A DNA stretch of 64,000 nucleotides, taken from positions 48,385,233 to 48,449,232 of the forward strand of contig NW_019211457.1 of assembly GCF_002443255.2 (NCBI RefSeq), read 5' to 3'. The position numbers and the translations under genes are program-made. Below are positions 12,701 through 25,900 of the stretch, one piece after another; the stretch's first letter is position 1, and the number at the start of each line of letters is the position of its first letter. The DNA comes from Varroa destructor (taxonomy: Eukaryota > Arthropoda > Arachnida > Mesostigmata > Varroidae). The notes under the pieces were generated by a model. The model was not told where the DNA came from, did no database searches, and was given only the letters and a program-made list of their open reading frames with translations.

Positions 12701-15700
12701 ACTAAGTTCCAGGAAACTTATTGAAGGTCAGATTAGGAGTTGAAGTTTAGTGATCATCATGAGTAGGTCAGAGCCATGCTGGCGCCGGGACGTGTGATTT
12801 ACTGCAACAGCCTAAACAGGCATAGTACTTATGAATAGCGGTACGTAAATGATGGCCATACATGACGCAACGCACGGACACAATGCCATTTACAAAACTA
12901 GATATTTTCGAAGGAGAAACATCTGCGAGTAACTACTAAACCCCTTAAATTATCCTCGTTATTTTTCGATAGTTTGGAGTTTGCACCTCAGATATTTAAT
13001 GAAAGGGAATAAAGGGATAAAAAATCATCAGTGTTTTAAAAAATTGGAGAGCACTTTTACCGATTTAGTACAAGCAAAAATTAAACAGTGTAAGTGGTAT
13101 AGAAATTCGAAACCAGCACTTCTTATACAACGCTTACCGACTCATGCTACGGCGATATCACAAATCCAGAAAGGTCCATGTAAATGATTTTCGTGGGAAA
13201 ATAAAACAAAAATTAGAAAGAAGGATTCTGGTAAATCTAGATGCAAGAAAATATTTTTTTAAATTAGCTGATTGTGTTTGTATAAGGTCAAATGCTGCGT
13301 TATATAAGCCGTTTCGTAGAAGTGCAAATAGACTGTTTTAACTCGTTTTACCATGTAGAGCCCGCGTCACATTTTCTTACTGTACAATGATCTCGAGATT
13401 TTAATTTTGATCAAGTATGAGATAGTCAATTATGGCTTTTTATGTGTACAAATTTAGTAAACTCTATAAACGAAGATATTCTACCGTGCCAGATGTTTAT
13501 TAGAAAGTAACGGTACATTACGGAGCAGTAAGATGCAGACCTGCCTATTGTACTGCGTTAACCTTTGAAAGCGTCATGTCTGTCTCGCATATCCACGAAG
13601 ACGTCAAAAGGGCCATCTAACTCTGATTATCGTTTTGATCGCGTAACAATTGAAGTTGAAAGAAAACAAGACAGCTCAAAATGGCTAATAGTGAAATGCC
13701 ATTGCACAGTTTGTTTTAAGATAAACCTGTGCTTCCTTTTTACATCAAATGGTGTAACCCTTTAATGCAGTCAGACATTCCGTTCTTATCCACTTAATTT
13801 GACTCTTAGGTTTTTGAGTCCCATTGTACCACTTATTGTATATGTAATACAATAGTTGTTGTAACATTCTTCATCTTATATTGTGTTTGTTTCGAAACGA
13901 ATGCTAGTAGTTTAGCAAACGGCAGCAGAATATTTTTAGCAGAACGTTATCGTCGTAAAATACACATTATCGTTCAGAATTTGTAGACAGTAATATGCCT
14001 GGTTAAGGTTACTATACATAAATCTACGACTGATAATTAGCCTATTTTTGGGCATGTTTTTACTACTTAGCTGATCCTCAAAGCCTTTTGTTCTGACTTG
14101 TCCTAAGACATCGGTATCTTAATTTTTGTAAAATGTTAGTATGTGTCACTAAATATGTTTCAGTCCTTCTTCAATCGTGATTCAGACGTGATTCTTACAG
14201 CAACATCTAAATTTTGATGAAGACACACTTTATTTATCAGCAGTTTACTGTCAGGTATGTGAAAATGTTTTGTTTTTTAGAACAAAGCCATGCCATATCA
14301 AAGGCTTTCGTTTTGCAATTTCGTTCTCTAGAGACTATCTTGAATTCGATATTTTAACGCCGGCGGCGAGACCTGTTCCCAAATCTTTTTGAAGGAAATT
14401 TCAAGAACAACTGTTGAAGGCTGGCGAATTGTAGGTGAAAGATTGCCAGTAGGAAAATGAACACAGCCAAATCGATATTTGAATAAGGGACCGACTGGGG
14501 AATGCTTCGCTTCCTATCAACGTGAAGAAACCACGTTCACAAGTAGGCGACTCGAAAGGAGAAAAAAATCACAAAAAAAGAGATATATTGTGAGGTGCTT
14601 TGTTTAATGTGGAAATTTAAAACGTTTATATCAGCTAAGAAGTGTTATATATATCACAATATTTGCTTATGAGTTGGGAGTGCGTTTCCTTACGTACAAT
14701 ATAACATGTAGTCTTTAAAAAACACACCTACCAACGCCTCAGTGATTATAAGTACATGTTAACCTCTGCTATTAGAGTATGACGTAGCCAATGGCTGTTT
14801 TTCAGTCGTTCTTTTTCCTCATTGTTCGTTTGCTTATGAGTATATCGGGTAGACCTCAAACATGATCATTTTGACGCTCCGTCAGGTTTGTCTTATACTT
14901 GTCATGAGAAAGTGCCAACGTAACGTCTGGAGTGCTTACGCAACGCGCGATAAATATATTTGAGAGCACGACTCACAAATTTGCGAAGTTTAAAAATTAT
15001 AATTTTGACCTAAAGCCCCTTCCCCCTCGGCTTGTGACGTTTGGCGAGGATAGTTTCTGTCTACTTTTGAAGCACGATAATTTTTATATAAACTTATATT
15101 GCTTAGCTCTGAAATGCTCACTTCACGCAAAGTAATTGCTTGGGTTGTTCTTGCTGTAGTTTTTCAACATCGGTGTAAAGTCAACGTCTCTAATTCATTT
15201 TTTTGCCCGGTATAGCCATCTTTGGAATCCGAGTTCTGGCAATATTTTGTGATTGGATTAACACAATGAGAACAGATATATAAAGCTAAGGAAAGGCATT
15301 GGCTATCAGCAAACGAAGAATTAACGCAATAACGAAAAACAGCCTTTACTTAGCAACATGGTATAAATGCGTACTGAGGGGAAAAAGATTACGGTCGAAG
15401 TAGAGTATGTACGCGTAATATTTAAAACAAATATTCTTGTTATAATGACCGAATAACTAAGAGTTTTCGCTTGTCTATTGTAATACTCATTTTTGTAAAA
15501 GGAAACACAGTTGTTGATAAGTTTTGTACCATTACATGTACCATTATATGTGCTACTCTCAAACATTACCTAATCTGTTATCCAGTCGATTCGTTTATTG
15601 TCTACGTGCTTCTAAACTGAAATTGAGCATGTTTTTTTCTAAGACTATTTCAACAGCGACACAATTGGTCTGTATGATTTAGAACTAGATTACAACCAAA

Positions 15701-16022
15701 AATATCTATAGAGAACATTAGAAAAATAAATTAGAAAGTGGCTTTGACTTCTATTGGAGAGAGCACACTTAAGGTGTAAAGAAACCTTCTCAGCCAAGCC
15801 CGGCTACTGCTGAATAGATATATACACATTCATAAAACTATAGCCTGCCTGCCCTATATCAATATAATTGCGCGAGCACATAAAACACAGAATATAATAG
15901 AAAACTGAAAGCCTCCTATTTACCGGACACGAAATCAACATTGGAGATCAACAGGTTGTACAAACTACAAAATAATAAGAAATTAATAAAAATAGGGCCA
16001 AATGTTGAGCTCATCCAATGCA
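6777..16022. other. gene-free stretch
   Basis: Mostly AT-rich and low in open frames. A small GC-richer patch at about 7730-7990 and another at about 12040-12130 stand out but match nothing I know. Frames at 12981-13341 (plus) are short and without motif. If the GC-rich leader at 5.3-6.8 kb is real, this may be its intron. Confidence 0.55.
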
Positions 16023-16122
16023 NNNNNNNNNNNNNNNNNNNNNNNNNNNNNNNNNNNNNNNNNNNNNNNNNNNNNNNNNNNNNNNNNNNNNNNNNNNNNN
16101 NNNNNNNNNNNNNNNNNNNNNN
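16023..16122. other. assembly gap (100 N)
   Basis: Exactly 100 undetermined bases, the usual fixed size for a gap of unknown length. A frame read across it (15941-16153) is an artefact. True distance and order across this point are uncertain. Confidence 0.99.
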
Positions 16123-18414
16123 ATTAAATTTGCTCTACTATAATAGTATCTGAGCTACACTCCGGCATATTATAGTGACTGTTAAAATCTTGGAAAAAGA
16201 ACTACCCAGGTTGATAAAATAGTATTGCCTTTATAGCTTGTAATAGTTGCTAATAAAGTAGGGTCATCATATATAAGTAGCTAGGATGACAATCTGCCAA
16301 ACCCTCAAATTATAATTATAGCTTTTAGATTTCGTTTCAAGGGTGAAAAATTAAAAAACTGTTTACTTTATGTGCCACTGAATTCATTTTCTACCTCATA
16401 ATTTGTTTATCACAAAGACATTATTACCAGGCCTCAGCAGTATAACCAACAGCTGCGCGGGTAATATTGTTCCTTAAAAAAGATAGATTCCTGAACGATT
16501 AAAAAAAAACGGTGACAAGGTCGAAATCATTTTGAATTCGAACTTCTAAATTTCATAATCAGGTTTCCTAAGTCTGCAGGTTCTTTTGGGCACACAAGCT
16601 TCCGAGTAACTACCAAAATAGTATAAGAGTTATCAAGATCAGCAAAACATGCGTATAATGAAAAGAAAATAGCAAAAAACATAGTGTCCTTTTTATACTT
16701 TGAGTTTTTCAAATTTTCTTACGCAGTGCAAAGTCGAACCATGCGATCATGATAATTTAATACAGTCAATCTGCGAGATGCGTTGGAATTCCAAAGTTAG
16801 ACGAATTTCAGAATGTCCAATATAAATGGCTAAACAGATGAAACTGGATCGAGATGTTTATTTATACAAGGACAAACTTTAGAAGAAGTGGATATACAAT
16901 CGGATTACCTCAAGAAGGCGGCAATAAATATGATTAGATAGTTGAAGCACTAATGTACTTTTTATCTATTTTTAATTCTATTAGCTTCATTCTGAACTGT
17001 ATTACTTGAAATTAATTTTATTTTTATTGGTCGCATGTCGCATAAGATCGCTCCAAAGCATTTCATTGAAAGCAATTCCGTATAAATTTTTAATTTTTAT
17101 TTCCTTAATCCCTGTGATGTGTCGATGTACCATATACCACACCTAATTCGAGCAATTAATCATTTAGAAAGCTAATAATCGACATAGTTATAATGTTACA
17201 TAATGTTGATAACGGCGCTTTTGTAATATTTATATACCGATAAGTGACACAAATGAATGCGTATCGTTTCCGCAAAATAAAGACTCATACTAAACCCTTC
17301 CTCCCAGTCTTTGAAGAATTAGAAACTGACGCGGTCATCAATTGTAACGATCATGTTCTACCTAACTGATAGTTTTTCAAATGTTAAATTATTTGCGTTC
17401 GCCTTCGAAATGTTGCCATTCTCATATATCACTCACATATACGTTAACAGATCCACACCAATGACTCCCTAGACTTATAATCTAGATGCCGTCTAACTAC
17501 ACCTAAGCACGTAACATTCATTTGTTACATGATAGCACTCTTAACCGCAATATCCTCTTTTTTCTTCCGCCGTCACTGAAAAATTTTAATTTTTCTTTGG
17601 ACTGCAAGTAGACCTGAAGAGTGCACGAGCTTGAATGCACGCCAAAAATGAATGCACAGTGGTGCGTGTCTATACATATGGGGTATCCTAGTGCGAAGAA
17701 AAAGAACTAAACGGTTCGTCAAAAAGCTTGTTTTCAAACCGTCGTTTGTTGTCAGAAACCCAAAAGTTTTCCCTGACTAACTTTAGCAGAAAAAACTTGT
17801 TAGGCTGTAAGTCATTGAACAGTAGCTGCCCATATACACCTACAATAAATCACCAGATCTGACCAAAATAGATCAGTTGTTAATTAAGACCGGATAGAAT
17901 AGATTCTCTAAGCTAAATGAATCTTGAATTGCATACACTATCCAAGGTTGTTCTTGTTGTCATCACATATTAAATGCTTGAAGTTTTGCGTCCAGCACTG
18001 CCGTTAAGTACTCGACCACACGGCTGGTTCCTAGCACGAAATGAGGTATGTCCGCGCTCCGATTCGGATCCAGACTATCACACGTTTTTCAAGTTTAGCA
18101 AACAAACACGAAATCTTACTACGTCATCCCCGAAACCGTGATTTCATATTACTCATGCTCTCAATGTTGTCTGGGTACATAAACTAATTCTGATACCGCC
18201 GGCGATTATGATCGCTCCTAAATACTGTTATTCGGTGTAGGTCTGCGGCAACGCACAAATATTTTATAATAAAGAATCTTATGGTCGAAAGGTTCTGATT
18301 TCTGCGCCGTATTATTAAAAAAAAAAAACTGGTGACATCTATTTGTAACAGGTTAGCTTTTTAGCACATTAAATGGAAGCTTTGCTTGATGCAAAGTTTA
18401 ATCACAAATGAGTG

Positions 18415-18479
18415 TATGTATATATATAAAAAAAAAAAATATATATATATATATATATATTTTTTTTTTTTTTATTATT
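18415..18479. repeat. composite A/TA/T low-complexity tract
   Basis: A run of 12 A, about ten TA units, then 14 T. The A and T runs are complementary, so the tract could extrude as a cruciform. Polymerase slippage or assembly error is likely here. Confidence 0.85.
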
Positions 18480-18904
18480 GTGTGCTCTGTAAACGAATAT
18501 GGATTTCTTCTTCGTCTATAATATGCCGTATGTCGTGTGCGGTTGACAAGCGTGCCAAATTGCACAACCTAATACAGTTGTCTCAACCCTGAGAGCCTCC
18601 GGTTAAGTTCGACTGAAATGTGTCATCCTTCAAGATATACACTTCATAGACGCAGGAGAACTATGTAGACTCTTACTTATTAGGAAGTCGCCGCCTCACT
18701 GGCGATCAGCTATTTGAGCACCAAATAACGGCGTCCTCTGGCTACAACACCCGCTGTCTGACTAAACAGCGCTCTCGCAGTTTTCCCCGTTCCTACAATA
18801 AAGCTCTATTGTTTAGATCCTAGCTGCAAATGTGAATGTGGTAGCTGATTGCTACAAAAATGGAGGTCGGAGTCATTATGCTACTGGCAATAAAGAAGTC
18901 ATCT

Positions 18905-18952
18905 TCCTCTCTCTCCCTCTCTCTCGCTCTCTCTCTTTTTTTTTCTCTCTCT
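18905..18952. repeat. CT microsatellite with T run
   Basis: Imperfect CT units interrupted by CCC, CG and a run of T; polypyrimidine on the plus strand. Confidence 0.85.
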
Positions 18953-19099
18953 GAGCGAGGCTGCGTCATTCCCATTGGTAGAGTCACCTCTTACAGGCAT
19001 GACAATGAACATTGACCCAGTGCACTTAAAAGGCAATGTAGTATCCTACATCAAAGACACACTCCATAATAATTCGAAAACATTTTAAATTTTTATCAC

Positions 19100-19680
19100 T
19101 ATAACAGTATTGATTAACCGAAAACAAAGGCGACATCAAAATTATATGGTCCAAATTTATTTTCGTTTTCAGCAAACCGATCTATCGCTCTCAACGAACC
19201 CGTATCTACGTCGGTCTTCCATTCTGCTGCTGACTTGAATCCACGTCTCTTTACCGCCTTTGTTCCTTTCCGCGGCAGCCATACACTCGATGACCGCCAT
19301 AACAACAACTACCACTACTACTACTGGTGGCCTGAGCTGAAATCGTCGAAGCAGCAGTCTCAGCTAAATTTGCATGTGAATCTGCCTTGTCGTAGCCTAG
19401 CGTAGTGTCGTGACCGGTGTTCTTGTCCGTCAGTTCGGCCGGCCAGCGGCCTGCTTGCAGTGTTCCCCTCCGTCTTTCTCTATTCGTGTATTGCATCTCG
19501 TTTTGACGGTTATACTTTCCTATAAGGACATTATGTGTGCGTACGCGTGTACTTACTTTCACTTAGCAAAAGCCGTCGCAGGGGTGGGTTGCTCCATGAC
19601 CGCCTACGGCCGATAAAGCGCAGTTCCAGCAATGAGAGGGAGGTGAAAGAGGCGGCCGATGAAATAAAGAGAGTAATCTG
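19100..19680. other. GC-rich patch, possible promoter or untranslated exon
   Basis: A short CpG-richer patch with a run of TAC/ACC triplets (about 19295-19326) flanked by AT-rich DNA. Both strands have short open frames (103 codons minus, 19562-19251; 68 codons plus) with no recognisable motif. It follows a CT-rich microsatellite at 18905-18952. No gene is called. Confidence 0.3.
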
Positions 19681-20656
19681 GGAGTGGATGTCGCTGTAAA
19701 GATTTCGAATTTTGGAATTAGTCGACCGGAAAATTAACTCCCAATATCTTCGTTATCGTTGTGAACGCATCTGTCCTTTTTCAACCGGTGGAGCTTTTTC
19801 AATTACAATTACAGTTTAACGTGTCGTCATAATTTACACGATCCTCGTACACTCTGAAAAGTGAAATTATGGATTTCAATGTTTTAAATACAGCACGCGT
19901 AATGCGTTGTTTCTACATAGCATCTTCGATTATATTCATTGAGAGATTTCGTTGGTTTCCTACGATATTAGTGGCAAGCGATTGATGAAGCGTGTCTAAA
20001 CGATTTCATCGGAAGCAGACACTCCCAACAACATAACTTAAAATATAATTTTCTAGGAGGAGTAAAATGGCTGGGAAAATTTTGCAAAGGTAATACAGAA
20101 TAGAAGCTTTGCAGGAATACTTTGTTAAATTTTAGTAATTTCTAGTTCTTTCTGTGTGAATTAGCGGATTTCAATTTCTGCTTAAGGACGGTTTAACGTA
20201 GCATTTGGACTTAAGCTCTTTCTTCAATGATGGATAAGAGATTAGATTCGATTTATTTAATAATAAAATTACGTTAATACGTTAAAATAATAAAGTGTTT
20301 TCCAACCGTATTTACCAATAAATGTCTACTTTAAACTCTTATATTTTGAACGTTAATGGAAACCACAAACTATATTAGGCTTTTTTAGGAGTCGTTTGAA
20401 ATTAAATTATTGACCTATGCTTACAACATTTCAGATACAAATAGCGGGCTGCACAAATGCGACTAATTAGGATTTTAGATTGAAGCTACACCTAGCTCGA
20501 GGTATTTAAATGATAGGAATAATAATGTAATAAAACACATAGGCGTCATTTGGTTAGCCATAATATCATAAACAAAGGTGGCTCTATAATTACACTAAAA
20601 AATGTAGAAATTGTTCGTGGCAATTATATTCGTGGCCTAACAATATTTTTTTAAGT

Positions 20657-20698
20657 CGTTGCATACTGACTGCCAGATCTGGCGGTCAGTATGCAACG
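20657..20698. repeat. 42-bp near-perfect palindrome without loop
   Basis: The outer arms CGTTGCATACTGAC and GTCAGTATGCAACG are exact complements. The inner core GCCAGATCTGGC is a perfect palindrome. Only the T/G pair at 20671/20684 does not match, and it would wobble-pair in RNA. Confidence 0.85.
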
Positions 20699-22990
20699 CA
20701 AAAAAGTTGGGTCTAGTATTATATTCGGTGTATTCACCTTTTGGCTTTTCTGGAATTAATAATGGTAAGCCGTCTAATGAAGTAGTGATAGTTCTTCAGT
20801 GAAAATGTGTATTTGAATAACCCTTTGAAATGAAGTATCGGAAAGGGTATGTGTATCAGTTAACGACTAGGGTCTTTTTACCCTAACCAATTTCGTCTAA
20901 ATTAGCAACTGTTTATTATTTTATATTTTTTGAACGCTTACATGATGTGTACGAAGCGCTAAGTTTAAATCAACTTTAACCTTATTTGTTGTTTTTAAAG
21001 CTCTATCTAAGCAAAATAAATATGTGATGCAAAATATTTGAGTATGCTACAAGCGTTATCCCTGATGGTCATGTTTAATGTTACGTCTACTTAACCTAAT
21101 TACATTTTCAGTTCAGGAGCTAAACTAGCCGCTAGTAATTGTGCATTAAAGGATACTGGCAAATCTGGACTCGCAAAAGTACTGCTCAAATACGCTTCAT
21201 ACAAAAATCTAGCCGAATAAAATTTTGAATTGGTTACAGGTCAAATGAGGTAAACATTCCTGGTATTGGAAATACAAAAAGGCGCGAAAAGTAGTAAATA
21301 ATTGATCGACAACCTAATTTGTTAAATGTACTTTTTTTTGCGAAGAATGGCCATTAGTTTCTATATTAAAAATAGAGAATTATCAGAAAGAAAACTCTTC
21401 TTACAAACGATATTTTGCTGAATTTTCAAACTGCTTTGGTAAATTTTGCAAGAATTTTAGGTTTTCAATATAAGCCTTAATATATTTTATTAAGTATGAA
21501 ATATAAGATCTTACGGTTTGCCCCATGGATATCCTAGGTTTTTAAGAAACACATTAACGTCGTAAAGCATCGACTTCAGGCAAAAAATTAAATATCTTTA
21601 AACCTTGATGGGAGTTCACGCGACGTGAAGAATTATAGGTGTCCAATAATCAAGTTCCTATAACAACACATCGTTTCCCGCCATGGCTGTAAGTTTGTTT
21701 AGAACCTCCTTCCAACGAGCTCTTCTCCAATGGCGTTAACCTCGGATGAACGCATTCGTGCTTTTGCTTATACCCAATAAAAATGTGCAGATGTAAACTT
21801 AGCACTTTATGTATATATATATAGATTACTATTTAGTATAAAATTTTGACCTGAGCAGAGCAAAGCACTATAGCCAAAAGTCATACTTGAAAAGTAATAG
21901 TACTTTGTTCAGTGTCGCTTAAACTGATGTTAGCTATTTTTAATGCGATGTGCATTGCTTGTGCCGAACTCATTATTCCAAAGTGCTTTGTGTGTGTTAG
22001 TTTAATTAACTAACAGGCTCCGATACGAAGGGAAACGCTTCGTAATCGTACATCTATTCATGGAGGAAGGTGCAGTTGAATCAGAGTTGGCTGCAACTCG
22101 CTTAAAAGGTCGTTCAACTTCTCATGAATACATTCGAATTCATCACCTTCATGCGTCAATTATCTGGGTTCTGCGCGGAGAGCGAGCATATTTGAACCAT
22201 AGTCATTAACAAAACGAAGAAATATTCGCAGTCGTAAGATCTGCCTGAGTAAAGTAGCAGTTTTTTTTCCAGATTACAAATTTTGCATGTGATTTTAGAC
22301 ACTTTTAGCTAGACAAATAACTATAACAGCTCGCCGAACACTACTGAGAAAGCGCAAGATAAACGGTTTAAAGTGGTTGAAATATTCAAAGTTAGTTGTT
22401 CTAAATCAAACTTAAAGGTACGATAATAATACGAACCGACAGAGATTATTAATTACCAAAGGCGACAAATGTTATTTTAGAGGAAGACATAAGCCGGTCT
22501 CCGAACAGCATCACTTACCTAAGCTCAGCTAATTATGTGGTTATCGTTAGCTTGTAGGTTAGAGCTTTCCTCGCGGGAACATTATCGACTAATGTGTCAA
22601 GGCTAAAATACGTGAAGGGAACTTCCCACATAACCAGTTATAGACTGAAAGATCTTTAAAATATATGAATAGAAGAATTCGATTTGAAAAAGGGGATCAA
22701 CTGGCCTCTTCGCGCCAATCATCAGGTCGTTACCACATCGAAGGTGTAGCGTGTCAAAAGCGGGCCGTACTTATGAAAGGAATATTGAAGTATGTCGAGC
22801 ACTATAGATGGCTTCCATTGAACTCGTCAACTGCAACCAGTGCATCATACACTGGTGCAAGCGCAGCTACCCTAGTGATTCTGCTAGCTTGTCTTTAGCA
22901 AAATTCACTGGTTGCTCTGGGTAGGCTGAGATTCAAAACCAAGTCGGTTTTAAATATACCGTAAAGCTGCACTTATTTTTTGCGCCTTTT

Positions 22991-25900
22991 TCATTCCAGT
23001 TGGCAGAAGACGATGGTTAAAATAGAATAAAAATCGTCCAAATGTTCTGTTTTATAAGAAAAGAAATCGCGTTTTGCCTGTCCCGAAGTGGACTGGAGTG
23101 AGTTTGGAACTTTGTACTTCTGGAACGTTGCAAAATCCTTATAAGCCTCCATTTCAGAGAGTGTTCGGCGTACGTTTTTCTCGGGACTAGATAAACCATC
23201 GCGCAAATTTTGCCTGTAACTCTCTTGGGCATAGAGCGCGGGTCGGTCTGTGTGGCTAACGCATATACTTTAGATTACGTTGTCATAATAAACATACATA
23301 TACTACCTTCAATGGTTTGACTTTAAAAAAAAACCGCAACCCATATGAGATTTGTTATGATCATCAAAAGGACTGTGACTTGGCACCAGTTTTAAAATTG
23401 ATTGCTTCATGGCCGTCGAATCTATATATTTCGAGTATATTCTAATCGAGTGTGCCTGCGTAATACATCAGAAATAATTCAGTGATACACTCTTATTGTC
23501 GACGGTTGGAAATACGGCTTTGTGGCAGTTGTGATCTCGTAAAACCATGACAGTGCTGATAAATGCTTTGGTGTACCAATTGATTCCTTTAGAAGTTCAT
23601 TAGTAGCTTGGCTTAATAAATAGTGTATGTTTGAAATAAACACAATATTCTCAACTAGGAACACGCCAAACTCAGTTAAGGTAACTATGCCACCTGCAAA
23701 TTGTAAATTGAAACTTATTTTATGCATGCTTTTGCAAATATTATATTCGGACCAAAGTGGATATTAACCATGTGTATATTGGATTACCCTGTATTCCGTC
23801 AAAACTTCTAACCAGATAGGTGTTCCCTTGATAGGCCATCATTAATAACTAGAATAGTAGTTTTTCATACTGTTATAAAGTTTGTAACATGCATAGCTTG
23901 TGAAATCTTTACTATAGATGCGTTCAATTTTATTAAAAAAGTTAAACGCAGGTTTATTAATGATTTAGTCAATGATTTAGTCTTCATGGTTGCAATAGTG
24001 GTGCGAAAATGCCAACAACGAGAGACAACTTTATCACAAATACTTTATTAACTTTCCACAGATTATCTTGCAACTACCTGGTATTCAAAACATCGTTAGT
24101 TTAGTTTTAGTTCTCAGTACAAATGTTTGGACTAAGATGTTCATCTCGATAAAAAGGTGTCAACCATTAAACTATAATAGTATTAAAAGCTACTTAAAAT
24201 TAGCTTGTGCGCGAAGAAGAGACGCAAATTGTGACCGCTCGTCGACCTCGGTACCACGTAGTGTAGAGAAAAAACTGATGAGGGTGGCTTGCCCGTACCT
24301 AGATAATTAAATTTCTTCAAATAAACCTGCCCAATGTCAAGGGTTTACTCTATGCCTAGATGTTGTCTAAGTTCAGTGGATTAAAAAAAGCCACTAGCTG
24401 AATTTTCTCTAATATATATGATTCTTCACCTCTAAAACAATAATAATAATAATAAGAATCATGGACGTACAATTTCTGTAACACGGTCTTTATAAGCCGA
24501 TGTTACCCGCTACGACTAGAAATGAACCCAATGAAATACGAAAACGCTTTTTGACAGTACTTTGAGAAGACGAACACAAAATTTGTTTTCTATATATATA
24601 GTTCTCATTATATGTCACTCAACTAAATATATGTTTGTGCCACATGCTCGTAAGATGGACATAGAAACTTTCAACAAGAGAAATTTCTGATGTAATAGAA
24701 TATTCATGAAAACATTAAACATATTTCATATACAAATGATTGCAGGTTCTCAGAATTTCTAAAAAGTGCACAACGATTTCAATAGATATGCTAATGTTTA
24801 CTCATTATATTTCCAGCTTTGCAAGGTTTTCGCTCAACTAATTAATTTATTTTTGTTTGGTATTCATCTTGCGGGCGCTTTTATTTACAGGAATATTTTT
24901 TCTAAGATAAATTTTAACAAACATTGAATTCTCTATCATGTTCTCTATCTATGTTCTCAGATCAGTGTTCGAAAAATACTGCCATTTCTAGGTTTACTAG
25001 GATAACTTTAAATTCTACTTCTACTCATTTTTGTATTGGTAGGTATTAAATGTTGAATAATCGTTAACCGCCATAATAAAAAATTATACGATATTTTGCC
25101 TGGAATAATCACGTTCACGAGCACAAGCTATATATATATATAGGAGAACCGTAAACTTTCTTAAATTCTAACCCTAAACGTTTTTTAAAGTAAATTTTAT
25201 AAAGCAGCTGTGCTCGGAATGATGACGCTGGTACCTGATTCAAAGTTGAATGAAACTAATCCAATATATTTTTGTAAATGTTCCTGCAGCCAACAGATCA
25301 AGATGATTACGTTAAAAGAGACGTGTTCGAAAAAAATAGATGCAACCTTTAGTACTGCAGCTAAAGGGTCTTTAACTAGGAGGGACATACTCAAAGGTTT
25401 TCGTAGTAGAGGAAGGTAGCGGTCACTCCTTATCATTGCGTAAAATACTTAACATACGATATCTTATACTAATAAAAAATATTTAATAGTACACGCTGTC
25501 GCCTTGCAGTAAGACTACACACTAAGCACACGGACGTCTCCGCTTGCCTACACACATACATACAATGAATTATCTTGTTGTATCTTTGTATGTAAAGATA
25601 GATATTATATATAACATTTTTAGCGGACAAGTGGGAGCGTCCGTGTGCCTACAGTGTACTCAAACTATAAGGCGACAATGCACTCTTTTCTCTACCAAAT
25701 CAGGAAATAACTAGATAAAAGAATTCTGCGATAACCTTTCACAAAAATAGCTTTCTGGCCTAATTCATTTGTCCCGATGCCATAACCATGAACCAAAAGG
25801 CCTACGACGGAAACAAGAACGGTACGCCTAACCTTCAGGACTTAACATCGCGACGGAGGTTGGTGCTGTCAAAGTCAGCAAATAGAATAGAAAGGAGGCA

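Larger units (their letters stand above)
16123..22990. other. gene-free AT-rich stretch
   Basis: No coding sequence supported. It holds the composite tract, the CT repeat, the GC-rich patch at 19.1-19.7 kb and the palindrome at 20657-20698. Confidence 0.55.

Noticed and set aside
15941..16153. Frame reading across the N gap
   Set aside because: Half of it is undetermined sequence; it is an artefact of translating N.
19251..19562. 103-codon minus-strand frame
   Set aside because: Ser/Thr/Ala runs from triplet repeats, no motif, in a short GC-rich patch.
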